Below, one piece after another: positions 10,466-22,400 of a DNA stretch of 64,000 nucleotides; positions within the stretch are counted from its first letter, which is position 1; every line of letters starts with the position of its first letter. This DNA is from Tiliqua scincoides (Eukaryota; Chordata; Lepidosauria; Squamata; Scincidae). The stretch is from the NCBI RefSeq assembly GCF_035046505.1, contig NC_089826.1, forward strand, positions 7,668,254-7,732,253, read 5' to 3'. Below the pieces are notes generated by a model. That model did no database searches. It was not told the DNA's origin and saw only the letters and a program-made list of their open reading frames with translations. Both the position numbers and the translations under genes were made by a program.

Positions 10466-10627
10466 AGATGCGTGGCATAGCTAGAGAGGGTGGAAAGCAC
10501 TAAGTTTTGCAGGGAGCCTCACCGCAGCGTGGCTCTGAAGAGGAGGGGGAAGAGGCAGCTTGCACACTGCAGTGAGGATCTCTGCAAAACTTAGTGCTTT
10601 ACACCCCCTCGAGCTACACCACTGCTG
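10466..10627. repeat. MITE-like palindromic repeat (GTAGCTAG family)
   Basis: Ends cgtggcatagctagagaggg and ccccctcgagctacaccactg. Inner arms gcactaagttttgcaggga and ctgcaaaacttagtgcttt are inverted copies of each other. Confidence 0.65.
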
Positions 10628-10680
10628 AGGCTCTTTGCACCTAGCCTCAGTCATCGTCTTGATTCTCCCCCCCCCATGGC

Positions 10681-10752
10681 TGCTATTTGACAAGGGGAAA
10701 AAGTGCTCCCGTCGGCACTAGTAGGAGCTTTTCTTTCCCCTTGTCAAATAGC
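10681..10752. repeat. short perfect hairpin (20-bp arms)
   Basis: The left arm TGCTATTTGACAAGGGGAAA is repeated as an exact inverted copy at 10733-10752, with a spacer of about 32 bp. It could be a tiny MITE. Confidence 0.6.
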
Positions 10753-10842
10753 AAAAACAGTGGGGGAGGAAGAGGCCCAGATGTCCATGGCAGGGATAGA
10801 GATTAGCCCCCCCCACACACACACACAGTCCTATCTAACTGC

Positions 10843-10953
10843 CATTTTAAAGAATATTTATATATGGCTTTTCAACCAAAAAAGTTCACAAAGTGATTTA
10901 CAGAGAAAATCAATTAAATGGTTCTCTGTCCCCAAAAGGCTCACAATTTAAAG
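10843..10953 (-). mobile_element. LINE-type 3' end fragment (L2-like)
   Basis: The segment tatatatggcttttcaacc, ttcacaaagtgatttacaga, ctgtccccaaaaggctcac is the pattern of widespread reptile L2-like 3' ends in reverse orientation. Family assignment is tentative. Confidence 0.35.
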
Positions 10954-11272
10954 CAGAAATTTTCAACTGGTGTGCCACAGCACATTGGGGTGCCGTTGGG
11001 AGTTTGGACCATAGAGGCTGAGTTGAGTTGGCAACCTTCAGTCTCGGAAGACTATGGTATCGCACTCTGGATGGTGGTTCTGGCACAGCGCCTAGTGTGG
11101 CTGAAAAGGCCGATTCGGGAGTGACAATCCCTTCCACACTGGGAGCAAGTGCAGTCTGTCCCTGGTCTGTCTCCCTGGCTGTGGGCCTTCCTTCTTTGCC
11201 TCAGCCTGTTGGCCAAGTGTCTCTTCAAGACACCGAGAGGCTGAGGCTGAGAAGGGCTGAAAATTCCTTCTG
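10954..11272. mobile_element. small hAT-like element interrupted by a LINE fragment
   Basis: Ends cagaaattttcaactgg and gctgaaaattccttctg resemble those of the element at 50195-50424. The LINE insertion at 11023-11235 splits it. Confidence 0.5.
11023..11235 (-). mobile_element. 5'-truncated LINE 3' end (zinc-finger LINE family)
   Basis: It reads in reverse from ttggcaaccttcagtctcgg to gccaagtgtctcttcaa. A 10-bp target duplication AGAGGCTGAG lies at 11013-11022 and 11236-11245. The minus strand gives part of the C-terminal zinc-finger region. Confidence 0.85.
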
Positions 11273-11281
11273 GGTTCTACA

Positions 11282-11406
11282 GCTCTGTTTCTAGGGCAAC
11301 TGTCTGTAGTAACAAATTCTGTCTCTCTTCCTCTGCTGGCTGAGAAGAGATCCATGGAAGAAGGGGGACAATCTGTTACTAGAGACAATTGCCCTAGAAA
11401 TAGAGC
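11282..11406. repeat. palindromic MITE-like repeat
   Basis: The left arm gctctgtttctagggcaact faces the right arm ending aattgccctagaaatagagc. The arms are about 24 bp with two or three mismatches. Confidence 0.6.
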
Positions 11407-11929
11407 CGCAGAGCCCCAAAGAGTCCGTAGTTGTGCCTGCCCAACAGCTGACGCAGTTTGGGAAACTTGACTTACAAGTTTCATTTTTCTTGGAAAAAAT
11501 TGTATTGAAACTGTATTTTGACATAGCTGGTTTGGAAGCCGATGCAAGCTGGTGCCTTGCGGCACTGATTTGCAAGTGGGCAAGTAATTCAGAGTTGTGC
11601 TTCTGCTTGAATTCAATGTAGTACCTTTTGAACATGGACACTGTTTGCCTTAGGTGAGGTTTAAAGGCAGTGAAAGGACTGTGAGTGGCCAAAGTCCAAA
11701 TAACTATTGTGCAGTGATGTGTCTGCTGAGGTGGTGTAAATATACAAGGGAGGGGGAAGGGATCTGGTTTATCACCATGTGGGAGCAAGGGAGGGGAAAT
11801 GTTCTTAACAGAATCAAGATAAAAGCATGCACTGGATCCCTTTCTTCAACACACTCCCTCAAGATAGGACAAGCTTAAGCCCACATCCACCTGTGCAGTA
11901 AAGAGCCACAGAGCCCGTAGTTTGTCCAG

Positions 11930-11934
<5 letters not shown>

Positions 11935-11968
<34 letters not shown>
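11935..11968 (+). repeat. (GA)n microsatellite
   Basis: About 17 uninterrupted GA dinucleotides. Confidence 0.9.
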
Positions 11969-11972
<4 letters not shown>

Positions 11973-12156
11973 GTTCTGGATATTAACTGTGTCTTCCTAG
12001 CTTGGATTTCCACCCAAATCTCCTCCCATCTTCACTCTTGCACTCTGCCAGTGTGAAATTCCTTCCTGTCTTTGACAGGCATGACTTTGAAATGTCTGGT
12101 GGTGCTTTCTGGGGCTGAGCCTCAACTCTGCACCTTTCCATTTCATTTCTAGATGT

Positions 12157-12470
12157 GTTGGCAACCTTCAGCCTCAAAAGACTATGGTATCACGCTCTGA
12201 ATGGTGGTTCTGGAACAGCGTCTAGTGTGGCTGAAAAGGCCGATTCGGGAGTGACAATCCCTTCCACACCGGGAGCAAGTGCAGCCTGTCCCTGGTCTGT
12301 CTCCCTGGCTATGGGCCTTCCTTCTTTGCCTCTTTGCCTCAGTCTGTTGGCCAAGTGCCTCTTCAAACTGGGAAAGGCCATGCTGCACAGCCTGCCTCCA
12401 AGCGGGCCGCTCAGAGGCCAGGGTTTCCCACCTGTTGAGGTCCACTCCTAAGGCCTTCAGATCCCTGCCT
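12157..12470 (-). mobile_element. 5'-truncated LINE 3' end (zinc-finger LINE family)
   Basis: The minus strand encodes RDLKALGVDLNRWETLASER and, further on, CTCSRCGRDCHSRIGLFSH, then the 3' tail. About 84 codons remain open, so it is fairly young. No flanking duplication was seen. Confidence 0.85.
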
Positions 12471-13278
12471 TTAGAAGTCTTCTTTTTTGGAGGGCAGGTC
12501 AAAGAATTTGTTTTGTGGTGTGAACTCACAATATACTAGTGTGCAAGTTTAGGGCAACAGGGAGGGTTGTCATACTATCTTGCGTGTGGTACTCTGTTTG
12601 GTTAGGGGTAACAATGGCACCAGATCATTACATTGACATGGTGCAAGCCACATATGACAAAGTTGTGGAGGTAAGCTGGTGTATCCATTGTGTCTTTGCA
12701 TGTCCACAAAACAAGCAGATGGCATTAAGGGGGGGAGGTGGGTTGGCTACACCATGGTATCCTGTGGACTGCCCCTAATGTGGGTGGTATTGCAATAACA
12801 GGGACAACAATTGCTAGGATAATTGTGATTTTTTTTTTTAATAACAGGGAGCCTGAAGGGAGGTAGTAGAACCCTGGAGAAACCAGCAAGAGGTTGGCTG
12901 ATGCTAGTGAGGGTATCAGATATAGATGCTTAGGGGAGGTAGAACTCACAGCATTATAACGGCACACAAAAGATGATTGGTGTGGATGTAGTGCTGCAGT
13001 TTGTGACCAATTGCAGAAAAGCAAAGCTGGGGTTGTGCCACGACAAGGAGCATGTCTTGGGAAGTGCCCAAAGTCACCCCAGCTCAGGTTAGAAAAAAAT
13101 GCAAAAGGGAACACAGAAAACATGGTTCAGAGGACTAAGCTGTCTGGCTGCTCCATCAAAAGTGAATGAACAGGGAGCAGTAGTTCCAGATCAATAAAGG
13201 CACCCAACAATGGGCAATTTTTGACCACCAAACCAACTGTTTCTGTTTCAAGAGACAGATTACAAAACTAGGTCAACT

Positions 13279-13284
13279 TTTATT
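13279..13284 (-). terminator. CCDC158: CCDC158 poly(A) signal AATAAA
   Basis: Minus-strand AATAAA about 76 nt after the stop codon gives a very short 3'UTR. The transcript would end near 13260. Confidence 0.65.
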
Positions 13285-13359
13285 ATATTAAATGACAACA
13301 GGTGGCTTCAACAGCATGCATTCGAGATACCTCCAAGCGATTAAAAACCATGCCACGGC

Positions 13360-13436
13360 TCATTTGGACAGCTTCTTCTCCTTTTCCTTTGCTTTCTCAA
13401 GCTTCTTTTCCTGGGATCTGATCATGGTAGACATTG
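13360..13436 (-). CDS. CCDC158: CCDC158 last coding exon
   Basis: Acceptor cgctttcag|CA, then MSTMIRSQEKKLEKAKEKEK, KLSK and TGA; human MSSMIRNQEKRIQKVKDQEK. The exon continues as 3'UTR to about 13260. Confidence 0.93.
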
Positions 13437-16400
13437 CTGAAAGCGAAATTGAGGACAAGGTGGTTAGCGCCAGGCAGGAAGGGCCACAGACCACGTGCGT
13501 TTCTGTGCCACCCTGCTGCCCTTATTCACCATTCTGTGCAAAACATCACCAGAAAATGGGCTTTCATTGTTCCAAAGTACAGCTTTAGCACAGAGGTGCA
13601 CTTCGTTGACACTTGTGCAAACGTGTTTGGTCGTCTCTGGCTTCTGAAGACCATGGGATGCTACTCTCTGAGCCCCACAGTACTGTTTCCAATGTGGGGA
13701 AGGAACACAACTGAGCTACCCAAGTATCTTTGCACCATGTATGTTGGGAAACAAAGCATGGTGGACTACAAGCACGCTGAACAATGGAAAGAGGCAGCAT
13801 GTAGCCTCCAAAGAAAATGGTATCTGCGATGGGAGGCCTTGTGTCAGATGGGAAAGGGCAATCTTGCTGGTTTTAGATCTCACTTTTGACTTGCTTAAAT
13901 GGTTTTGTGGGTTTTCTTTGGGTGAGTTGGCATTCCTAGCAATATCTGGGGGAGGCAACTGCTGGGAGAACACTGGTATTTTTGTGACTGGGGAACACAT
14001 AGGAGGGATAGCAAGACGCAGTCAGCAAGAGGTTGGCTGAAACGAGTGAGGTCATCAGAGACAGATGGTTAGAGGAGAGAGAAACCAGGACACTGAGGGA
14101 TTAGAAAGCAGCTGGCGGAACCCTGCTAACTTGTTCTGAGGGAGGAAGACTGAGGGTGAGCCACACCATTGCCTATCAGGCATAATGATTGTCCATGGGA
14201 GTTACTGAGAAGACCCCCCCCCATTGCTGAAGCTGGTCTCTGGAGCCAGGGCCCTGGGGGGTCACTTGGAGTGCTCCTAGCACAGGGGAGAGTGTACTTT
14301 GTACACCACTGTTTCTGAAATGGAAAGCCAGGAGTCCTCACCTTTTAAAAATATAAAAAGGCATTTTAAGTAAAATCCAACTGTTCTGATTTACAAGAGA
14401 CAGTCCCTGGTCATCCCCAAGCCCACAGAAATACCGTGTTAACATTTTGCGAGTGTCAGTCGCTACAGTCAGTCATTCTTCCAGGTTTACCTCCCACCTG
14501 CAGGGTCTCTAGAAGCTGGAGTGAGAATGGAAGCCTCTTGTGCCTAGTGTACATGTTGGTAAATTCCTGCACATTCACATTAAGGCCCCATAAAGGAGCA
14601 CCGACTGCCATTCTGGGCGCACTGTTAATGTTGAGTTATGTTCTGAACAGCCAGCGATAACTTGTTGGACAAGTATTTTCTTCCAAGTATAACTTTAACC
14701 AACAGAACAAACACCCTCTTGCCTCGTAAGTCAGCGGACAACAGGATATGACACAACCAAAAGATCACCAGGCAACGGAGGAAGTAGAAACTTCAGTGAT
14801 GTTGACAGTGGAGGGGGTGGGCCTCGCAAAGATGTCTTGGTAGGAGGTAGGCATCTTACACCTAGGCCCTATTTTCATCTGCACAATAGTGGAGGGTATA
14901 TTTTAAAGGCTCAGACAATTGCATTGGGGGGGGTAGGGGAGGAATGGAACTTGACCTCTTCTTGCAGTGATGTTGTCACAAGTATCACGAAATTCACCTA
15001 TGCTGACCGCAATTTGCCAGAAGCCTTGAAATAGTCAAGACAGCATCTTTCAGCCAGCAGGTGCTCTGTACCTTGATTCTTCAACTGTAAAGTCTCCACC
15101 AGGTTTTGCAAATTGTCCATCTTGTTCTGTAATTTCTTGCACATGCTTCCATCGGCCTCTTCTGTCTGGGTAGCTAAGGATAAAATACCCAGTCAATTAA
15201 ACCGCACGTTCATCCGGACGCATCCAGTTGTCACAGTGCTGAAGGCCTAGAATATATACTGCCGGCTCAGAATTCAGTTTGTTATTGCTATCACGTTAAC
15301 ACCGGCCAAAGAAGAGTATGTTGGTTGACACAATATATATGGTCCCAGGTGTTGCAAGGGTCTAACTAGATGTGCCAGGACAACCAGTCACATGCTTGTT
15401 CTGGTCACATGTAAAGCAGGGGTAGGGTGATGGTTCCGCCCTTTCCACCGTCAGGGGAGGGGAAACTAGAGCCCTGCTTCCACCACAAGTGGCCCTGCTC
15501 AATTGCTCTAACAGTTTGCTCCCAGGTTGGCTCCAGTGTTGGAAGTAAGCTTGGCTGGCAAAAAATAAATAAATAGCTTAAAGCGATAGTGTGCAACAAG
15601 TTAAAGCAGAGAAAGAGGCAGGTTTCACTCTGCTCACCTAGACATTCCTTTTCATGTAAAGAATGGCTCCAGCTCCTGCTTCCCACTGGTTCCCAATGTA
15701 TGGTCTGTGGACCACAGGTGGTCCATGAGACCCTGAGAAGTGGTCCGCGAGGTCTCAGGAAAAAATCGCTTTTGATCACTTCAGTGTCTCTCAGAGCAAG
15801 CAATTTCCCACGGACCACCAGAGAGGGCAGATAGCGGACCACCCACAGTCACTGAAGAGTCTCCATCCTCCCTGATGCGGCAGCACTCTGGAGATGGACC
15901 ACCAGAATAGGGCAGAGACCACACAGCCCACAGCTGCGTGAGGTCCACGACGATTCCAATTTTTGCCTCAGTGGTCCTTGGGCTCCTAAAGTTTGGGAAC
16001 CGCCGTAATATACAAATGACTTGACTACAAGACACTCACTTCTATAGGAGGCTGCGACAGTTTCTGGGGAGCTGCTCTTCTTCAGACCCGACCGATGCTC
16101 CAGAGAGATTCCAGGGACCGTCTTAAGGTCATTCAGTGGAGCAGTTAACAGCGAGTGCACGGGAGACCTGTCTTTGAACCTCTCCTCCGGGGACAGTTTC
16201 TTGGAAGAGGAATAGCGAGGAGTAGAACTGAAGATTGCTTGAGATGTTAAATATAGTAAAAATAGCCGTTTAAAAATGGAAACCAAAACTTGGTTGAAAA
16301 GAGCACGGTTAGCCTAGCTTCAGGGACTGGCAAGCAGAGGGCATATCTACATGTTACCAAAAATGTGTTTGGCTCTTTGTTGTTTTTTTAAATTTGTGCA

Positions 16401-19400
16401 AAGTGGGTGATGGTGGGAGGCTTGTTTTTAGTGCTTAGCCTTCTTTTGCAGTTCCTAAGCGGATCATACATGGAATTCTCATTTTTCAATCCAGGGTGAT
16501 TTTGCCCCCAGGACTTCTACAGCAGTTTGTTTACAGGTGTGCTGTTGCTCAGGTAACTGTGAGAATTATCCCAGAGCATGTTACCCTGTTGCTACAGTGG
16601 TTTTCTTGTAGAGACTATCTAGGATGTTATGTTCTATGGTAGGCTTCTTAAGTACTGATGCTTTTCTCCCTGTACAACCAGTGTATCCAGACAGGCAGAA
16701 GGTGTGATAACATGGCACACTTTGCCATGTTTAGGGAGTAGACAGTGGAACTGATAAGGCAACTCTGAAAACTAGAAACAGATGCACCAAGATGTATGTA
16801 TGAATGAGGGTGCAATCCTAACCCCTTATGTCAGTGCTTTCCAGCACTGGCATAGCTGTGCCAATGGGACGTGTGTTGCATCCTGCAATTGGGTGTCACT
16901 CATGGAGGCCTCCTCAAAGTAAGGGAATGTTTGTTCCCCTACCCCAGAGCTGGATTGCCTTTATGTCAGTGCTGGAAAGCACTGACATAAGGGGTTAGGA
17001 TTGCACCCTAAGACGAGCAGCAAAACCGCCACACACTGTGAGCCCAATCCTATGCATGTCTATGCAGACATAAGTCCCATTATAGTCAATGGGTCTTACT
17101 CCCAGGTAAGTATGGATAGGACTGCAGGCTGTCATGATCAAAATCTACAGAAAAATACTATGTATAAAAACATTTACAAATAAAATGCATGTGGCACCTA
17201 TCCCCCTGGTTTTCCACAAATTTGAAAATATCTGTGGTGAGCTGTAACATCTGCATTAGCTCCTAGACTGTAAGGCCTGGAGGCCAAATCTGGCCCGCCA
17301 CCCAAAGTCATCTGGTCCATGTGGAGCTTGGCTTGGGTGGTGAGGCCTCCAGCCCAATTTGCCACACATCTGACAGGGCATAGCGGAACCACCTGCCCAG
17401 GCTTTCCACAAGCGGCACAGGGACTCCACAAGCCTTGTCTGATGCCTGGTGAACTGGGTGGGAGGCTTTGTGCAGCTCCTTTCAGGAGCCCAGCAACCCA
17501 GAAGTTTTCCAAGGACATGATGACATCGTTGCCGAACATCCGACCCCTTTACTGACCCATTTTAAACTGTCAATTGCCTTGAGTGTTTTAGCAGAAAGGT
17601 AGATTAATGTGAATATAATGTAATATACCTGTAATGCATATGAAGTAAGTAAATTATTGACAAAAAGCCAATAAGCAAAAGGGAACATGTTATGTGCTTT
17701 GAATCTTGATTGCAAAAAGCAGGGTTAATTTTCACATTTTTCTGCTTCCATCCATTTTGATCCTGTACCAAAATCGACTACGCATTGAATGTTCAGCCTT
17801 TAATGTAAGTGGCAGAAACTCACCACTAGATGTAAAAGGAAGGGTAGCTTCTGAATCCTCAAGTTCAGTAGTATGTAATGTTATAGGGTCCCTGTGTAAG
17901 AAAAGAAGCAAAGCTGCCATTCTATTGTTCAAGAGCAGGGGTCTCTAAACTTTTTGGCCTAAAGACTGCATCAAATATCTGGCACAGCGTTGAGGGCCGG
18001 AAAAAAAATTAAACATAAAATTTAAATACATTGGAGATGGAACGTGAATGAATGAATCAATGGGCTCCAATGTCCAGGATTTCTCCAAGCACGAACACAG
18101 CCCAAGAAATAAAGCATGCACTTAAATGGACCTCATTCCCCCACCCCACAAGCACAACTTTGTTTGTGTTTGGTTAACTGGGCCAGAGGCACTCAGGGGA
18201 TCAGAGGCTGGCCAGATAGAGGCTCTCTGCGGGCCACATCTGGCAACTGGGGGCCTGGGTTTGGAAACCCCTGTTCAAGAGCAATGCAGAAGACCAGAGA
18301 GCAGTAACGTAGCTTCATCCAGTAAAGGAGCATAGAATCATTTTGAATTCCAGCAATTTCACACATGTGCATTAAAAGCATGCTAAGGGTCACATTTAGG
18401 GAACCACAAAGACAATTTAACAGACATGCCATGCCATGCCAATACCATAAAAAGGTTCACCAAGTCCAGCATCCTATTTTGAACAGCAACTGTCTAGCTA
18501 CTTGCTTCTGGGAAGATCACAGGCTGGGAAAGAAGGCAACAGCCTTTTCCTGTTGTGTGTCTGCAATATCAGAGACTCAGATGTACACAGCCTATGAACA
18601 TGGAAGTTCCATTTTGTCGCCAGGGCTAACAGACCGATCCTGCATGAATGTGTCAAATCCTTTGTGAAAAATATGCATATTAGCCAACAGTAGTGATAAA
18701 CTAATTGTGTCAGGTGATCCAAATTCAAGGCATCCAAATTTCTCACCTGGAAAAATGGTCTTGCCCCAAGGTAGCATCAGAAGGTAAGTCTCTGACTGTG
18801 GTCTTCCTGTGTTGAAAGACAGATTATTTTAAAGCTGCCAAGGAAGTTTGTACAATGATGCCAGAAGAAGCAGAGATACTGGGTAAAAAAGCAATCCATG
18901 GGTCGTTCTGTTCTATGCTTGTGGCCCATTTCCCCAAGGGGTGAGAATGTTCCAAAGGACGGCGCAGCAATTCCTGAGTTTGGGGTTTTTTTTGGAGATC
19001 ACTGGAGGCTTGTAAACTTGGCTTTACTTACAAAAACAGGCTGATCATTGTAGAACACTCTTGCAAGCAGCATCAGACAATGTCCCCACCTGGCAGCAAG
19101 TTGCTTGCCATCCCATTCTTCTGTTCTAGATGACCTTTTCCTTTTCCAGATCAAAGTTCCCAGTCAAAGCTACCGAGTTGTTAGCCTGTTTTTCAGCCCA
19201 ATCCTAGGCAGGTCTATTAGAAGTAAGTTCCATTAGCGTCAATGGGGCTTACTCCGAGGGCAGTGTGGATAGGATTGGGCTGTTTGTTCTCAGACTGCAC
19301 CAAGGAACAGAAGGGGCAACCTGTACTATCACGTCAGTCCCTCCCACTCAGGTTCACTGTATGAATTCTTCAAGGCATCCTGGATCACTCACCCTTCTAT

Positions 19401-22400
19401 CTGTGATTTCCTGAGCTGCAAGCCATACAAGGAAAACTGCAGTTTCAAGCCCACTACCTAACTTCACGATCATTTCCTAAGGGTCTTTTGAACAAATGGG
19501 TGGCACTTTCATTCATGCAAAAATGTGGGTGTGATATTTTTGCTGATTCCCACTCCCTAAGTAGTCCTTTCCCTGCCACATCCTGTGCCACATCCCATCC
19601 TGCTCTGAGGGGTTGCTGTACCCTCAGGAGTGGATTTCTAGGAGCTGCAGAGAACCACTGCGGGGAGAAGTGGGTGGGCAAGTGCTCATGTAGAAATGTT
19701 CTTTTGCACCTTTCAGTAAGAAATAGGACACAACATCATACGTTCCAACAGCAGCTCTCTTGATGCAAAGCAGAATGACACTCTATATTGGTCTCTACAG
19801 TGATGTTCTGCATGCCCTTTTTGGTCTGGGCAGTCCCATTTCCTGATTGCTTCCTGATCTGACTCTGCTTCCAACCTGGCTACTGCCCTGCCTGAAAGAA
19901 AGGATGCTCCAGAGACATCTTTCCATTTCATGTTGAAGGGTGTTGTTGGAGACTCACGAGATGCTTTTTAGCTTGGATAATGCTGCTTACCTAAGCAAGT
20001 ATCTCAGGGTCAAAAACCAGGCATTACTTCAGCATATGCTTTGCAAGTGTTAATGCTAAATAGCAGTTGGATCAGATCCCCTGTACTTCGGAACTTCAGC
20101 AGTAGGGGCTTTAACCCTACCCCCTTTCATAGTCCTGATCAAAACAGCTTCTTCTAAAACATGGCACTGGGGTAAAGGGATGCTGGAGGAAATTACAAAG
20201 GGACAACGTACAGCCTGCAGGTCATCTTGTTGGCTAGCCCTGGAAGATTCTGGAACAGGATTTTAAGTGTGAATAACGCTCAGTGATATACAATACCATA
20301 GGAGTGACCAATCAGATTTTATGAAAGTAAAAAGCAGTACATTGCGGTGATATGTACATGAAAAATATACATCTCATTGTTCTTCCACCTGGTTGCATCA
20401 CAGCATTTTGATCTTCAACGAAATTTTCACGCCCTGGCTGAAGTTTCTCACCTGTTGTAAGGTTCGTGTGATCTTTTGCCAATGCATTCTCTGCTTGCAA
20501 GGTCTCTGCATGAAAGAAATGCAAATATTACACCAAACATGTTCTGCTTACAGTTCTAGTCTGCCCCACCCTGCAAGAGTTCCAACACTTTCAAACGAAA
20601 CCATAGGAGTGGTTTATACTCCAATATGTATACAAGTATACAATAAAAGTACACAATACTTTTTAATGCATAAGCTTGGATGCCAGGCAGAGCTGATGCC
20701 TATCTATACTGCAATGGTATTGGTGGTGGTGATGAAGCCTCTGTCAGTGATTGACTGAGCTGCTGTGATGTCACAGCAGGAAGTCTCTGATTCCCACTGA
20801 CTCGGGTACTCTCACTGTATAGGTTTCTAGTTGGTAGACCAAAGGCTTAGAGCCCAATCCTATGCAAGTCTACTAAGAAGAAAGTCCCATTGGGTTGGAT
20901 AAGACTTACTCCCAGGAAAGTGTGGATAGGGTTGCAGCCGCAGGGAGTGAAAGGTAGTTCACAATTTTAGCATGCACACATGCTTTTTTTTAGTTGCCAA
21001 GAATATTTGAACAAACTTAGGATATTTTGGGGGTGCTGACAAAATGGCATCGGTTTTGCCCAATTGGCTCTAGTTTTGGGGGTATGGCATAGCCACCGTC
21101 CATGCTGATTCAAGCTGATGCCACGGCTTCCTCATGGGAAAACTGCTTGAATCAGCATATAATGTGGCTATACCCTATCCTCAAGACAATTGGGCAAAAC
21201 CCGATGCCATTTTTGGACCCAGCACCTCAAATATACCCAAGAATAGGTCTAACGTTTACAACAAAATGTGTGCAATTCCCTGTGTAATAATTCCCAGGAT
21301 CTTGCCTGGATCCCAAATTGCGGACAGACAGCCCAGTCCTAAGCTGCCCAGAGCACGGGGCTGCCGCAGTGCTGAAAATGGCTGCTGTGGCATCCTGAAC
21401 ACAACTGGGCTGCCACCAGTAGCTCCTTGGGGGAAGGGGATGTTTGTCTCCTTCCCCCGGGTAAGGAAAGTAGTTTGGCAATGGGGCTACTTGATTCTGG
21501 AGCAGCTCTGGTGCTGCCACAGAATCAAAGAGTTCTGTGTTGGGCTGTGCAGCCTGAAATGGAGCTCAGGATCTGGTGCAGCTGAGCCCCACTGGTCCCA
21601 CCCTCCTCTTGCCCCACTCCCTCCTCTGGCATGCCTCTTCCCCACCTCCCCCCACTTCCCCACCTACCTCTCCACCGCCCGACAGTTCAGGTGACTGCCA
21701 AGTGGCAGAGCACCGGTTTTCTACTGGTGCTGGACCAGTGCTAAGCCTGGCAAATATGCCTTATGACACGTTTGCGACAGTGTGTGCCAGAGATAAGCCA
21801 GCACGCAGAGCTCAGGATTGGGCTCTACAACCAGTGAGTACAAACTGTGATGGAGTAGTTTACGGTAGTAATAATAATTAATCCATCTTAGGAAAAGAGC
21901 ATACAGAGACTCTGGAAAAAGAGGACAAAGCGAGAGTAGTGTATTAGAGATAAAGACCACCTGAAGGGGCCTGACAGAAAGGTACACAAAGAGCTGCAGA
22001 GGTGAGGAAGGCTAAAGCAGGCAGATTAATTTGAAATAACTAGTTGTGCAAAACCTTTGGTGTAGACCTCAACTGTTGTGCTGTGCTGTCTGCTATTTTT
22101 GCCCCCTCTCTCCCAGGGCTTTACTTAGAGTCCAGTTTGCGGTGTAGTAGAGCAGGGGTGTCCAAACCCCGGCCCGGGGGCCACTTGCGGCCCTCAGGGG
22201 CTCCCAGTCCGGCCCTCAGGGAGCCCCCAGTCTCCAATGAGCCTCTGGCCCTCCAGAGACTTGCTGGAGCCTGTGCTGGCCCGATGCAACTGCTCTCAGC
22301 ATGAGTGTTCGAACTCTCACCTGAGTAGTGGGACGAGGGCTCCCTCCACTACTTGCTGCTTCATTTCTGTGATGCAGCAGTGGCAGTGATGGAAAGGCCA

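Larger units (their letters stand above)
12845..14085. repeat. diverged ~100-bp segment present twice
   Basis: The strings agcaagaggttggctgatgc (12888) and agcaagaggttggctgaaac (14024) sit in longer similar stretches (gtgagg...atcagagacagatg). Family unknown. The second copy is inside the last intron of CCDC158. Confidence 0.4.

Noticed and set aside
18498-18777. Minus-strand frames of 60-82 codons near exon 21
   Set aside because: They extend beyond the splice sites into an old CR1/L3 fragment; only 18747-18791 fits the gene.
21134-21694. 186-codon plus-strand frame
   Set aside because: It crosses a palindrome and a Pro-rich stretch inside a repeat; no family likeness, and CCDC158 is on the other strand here.
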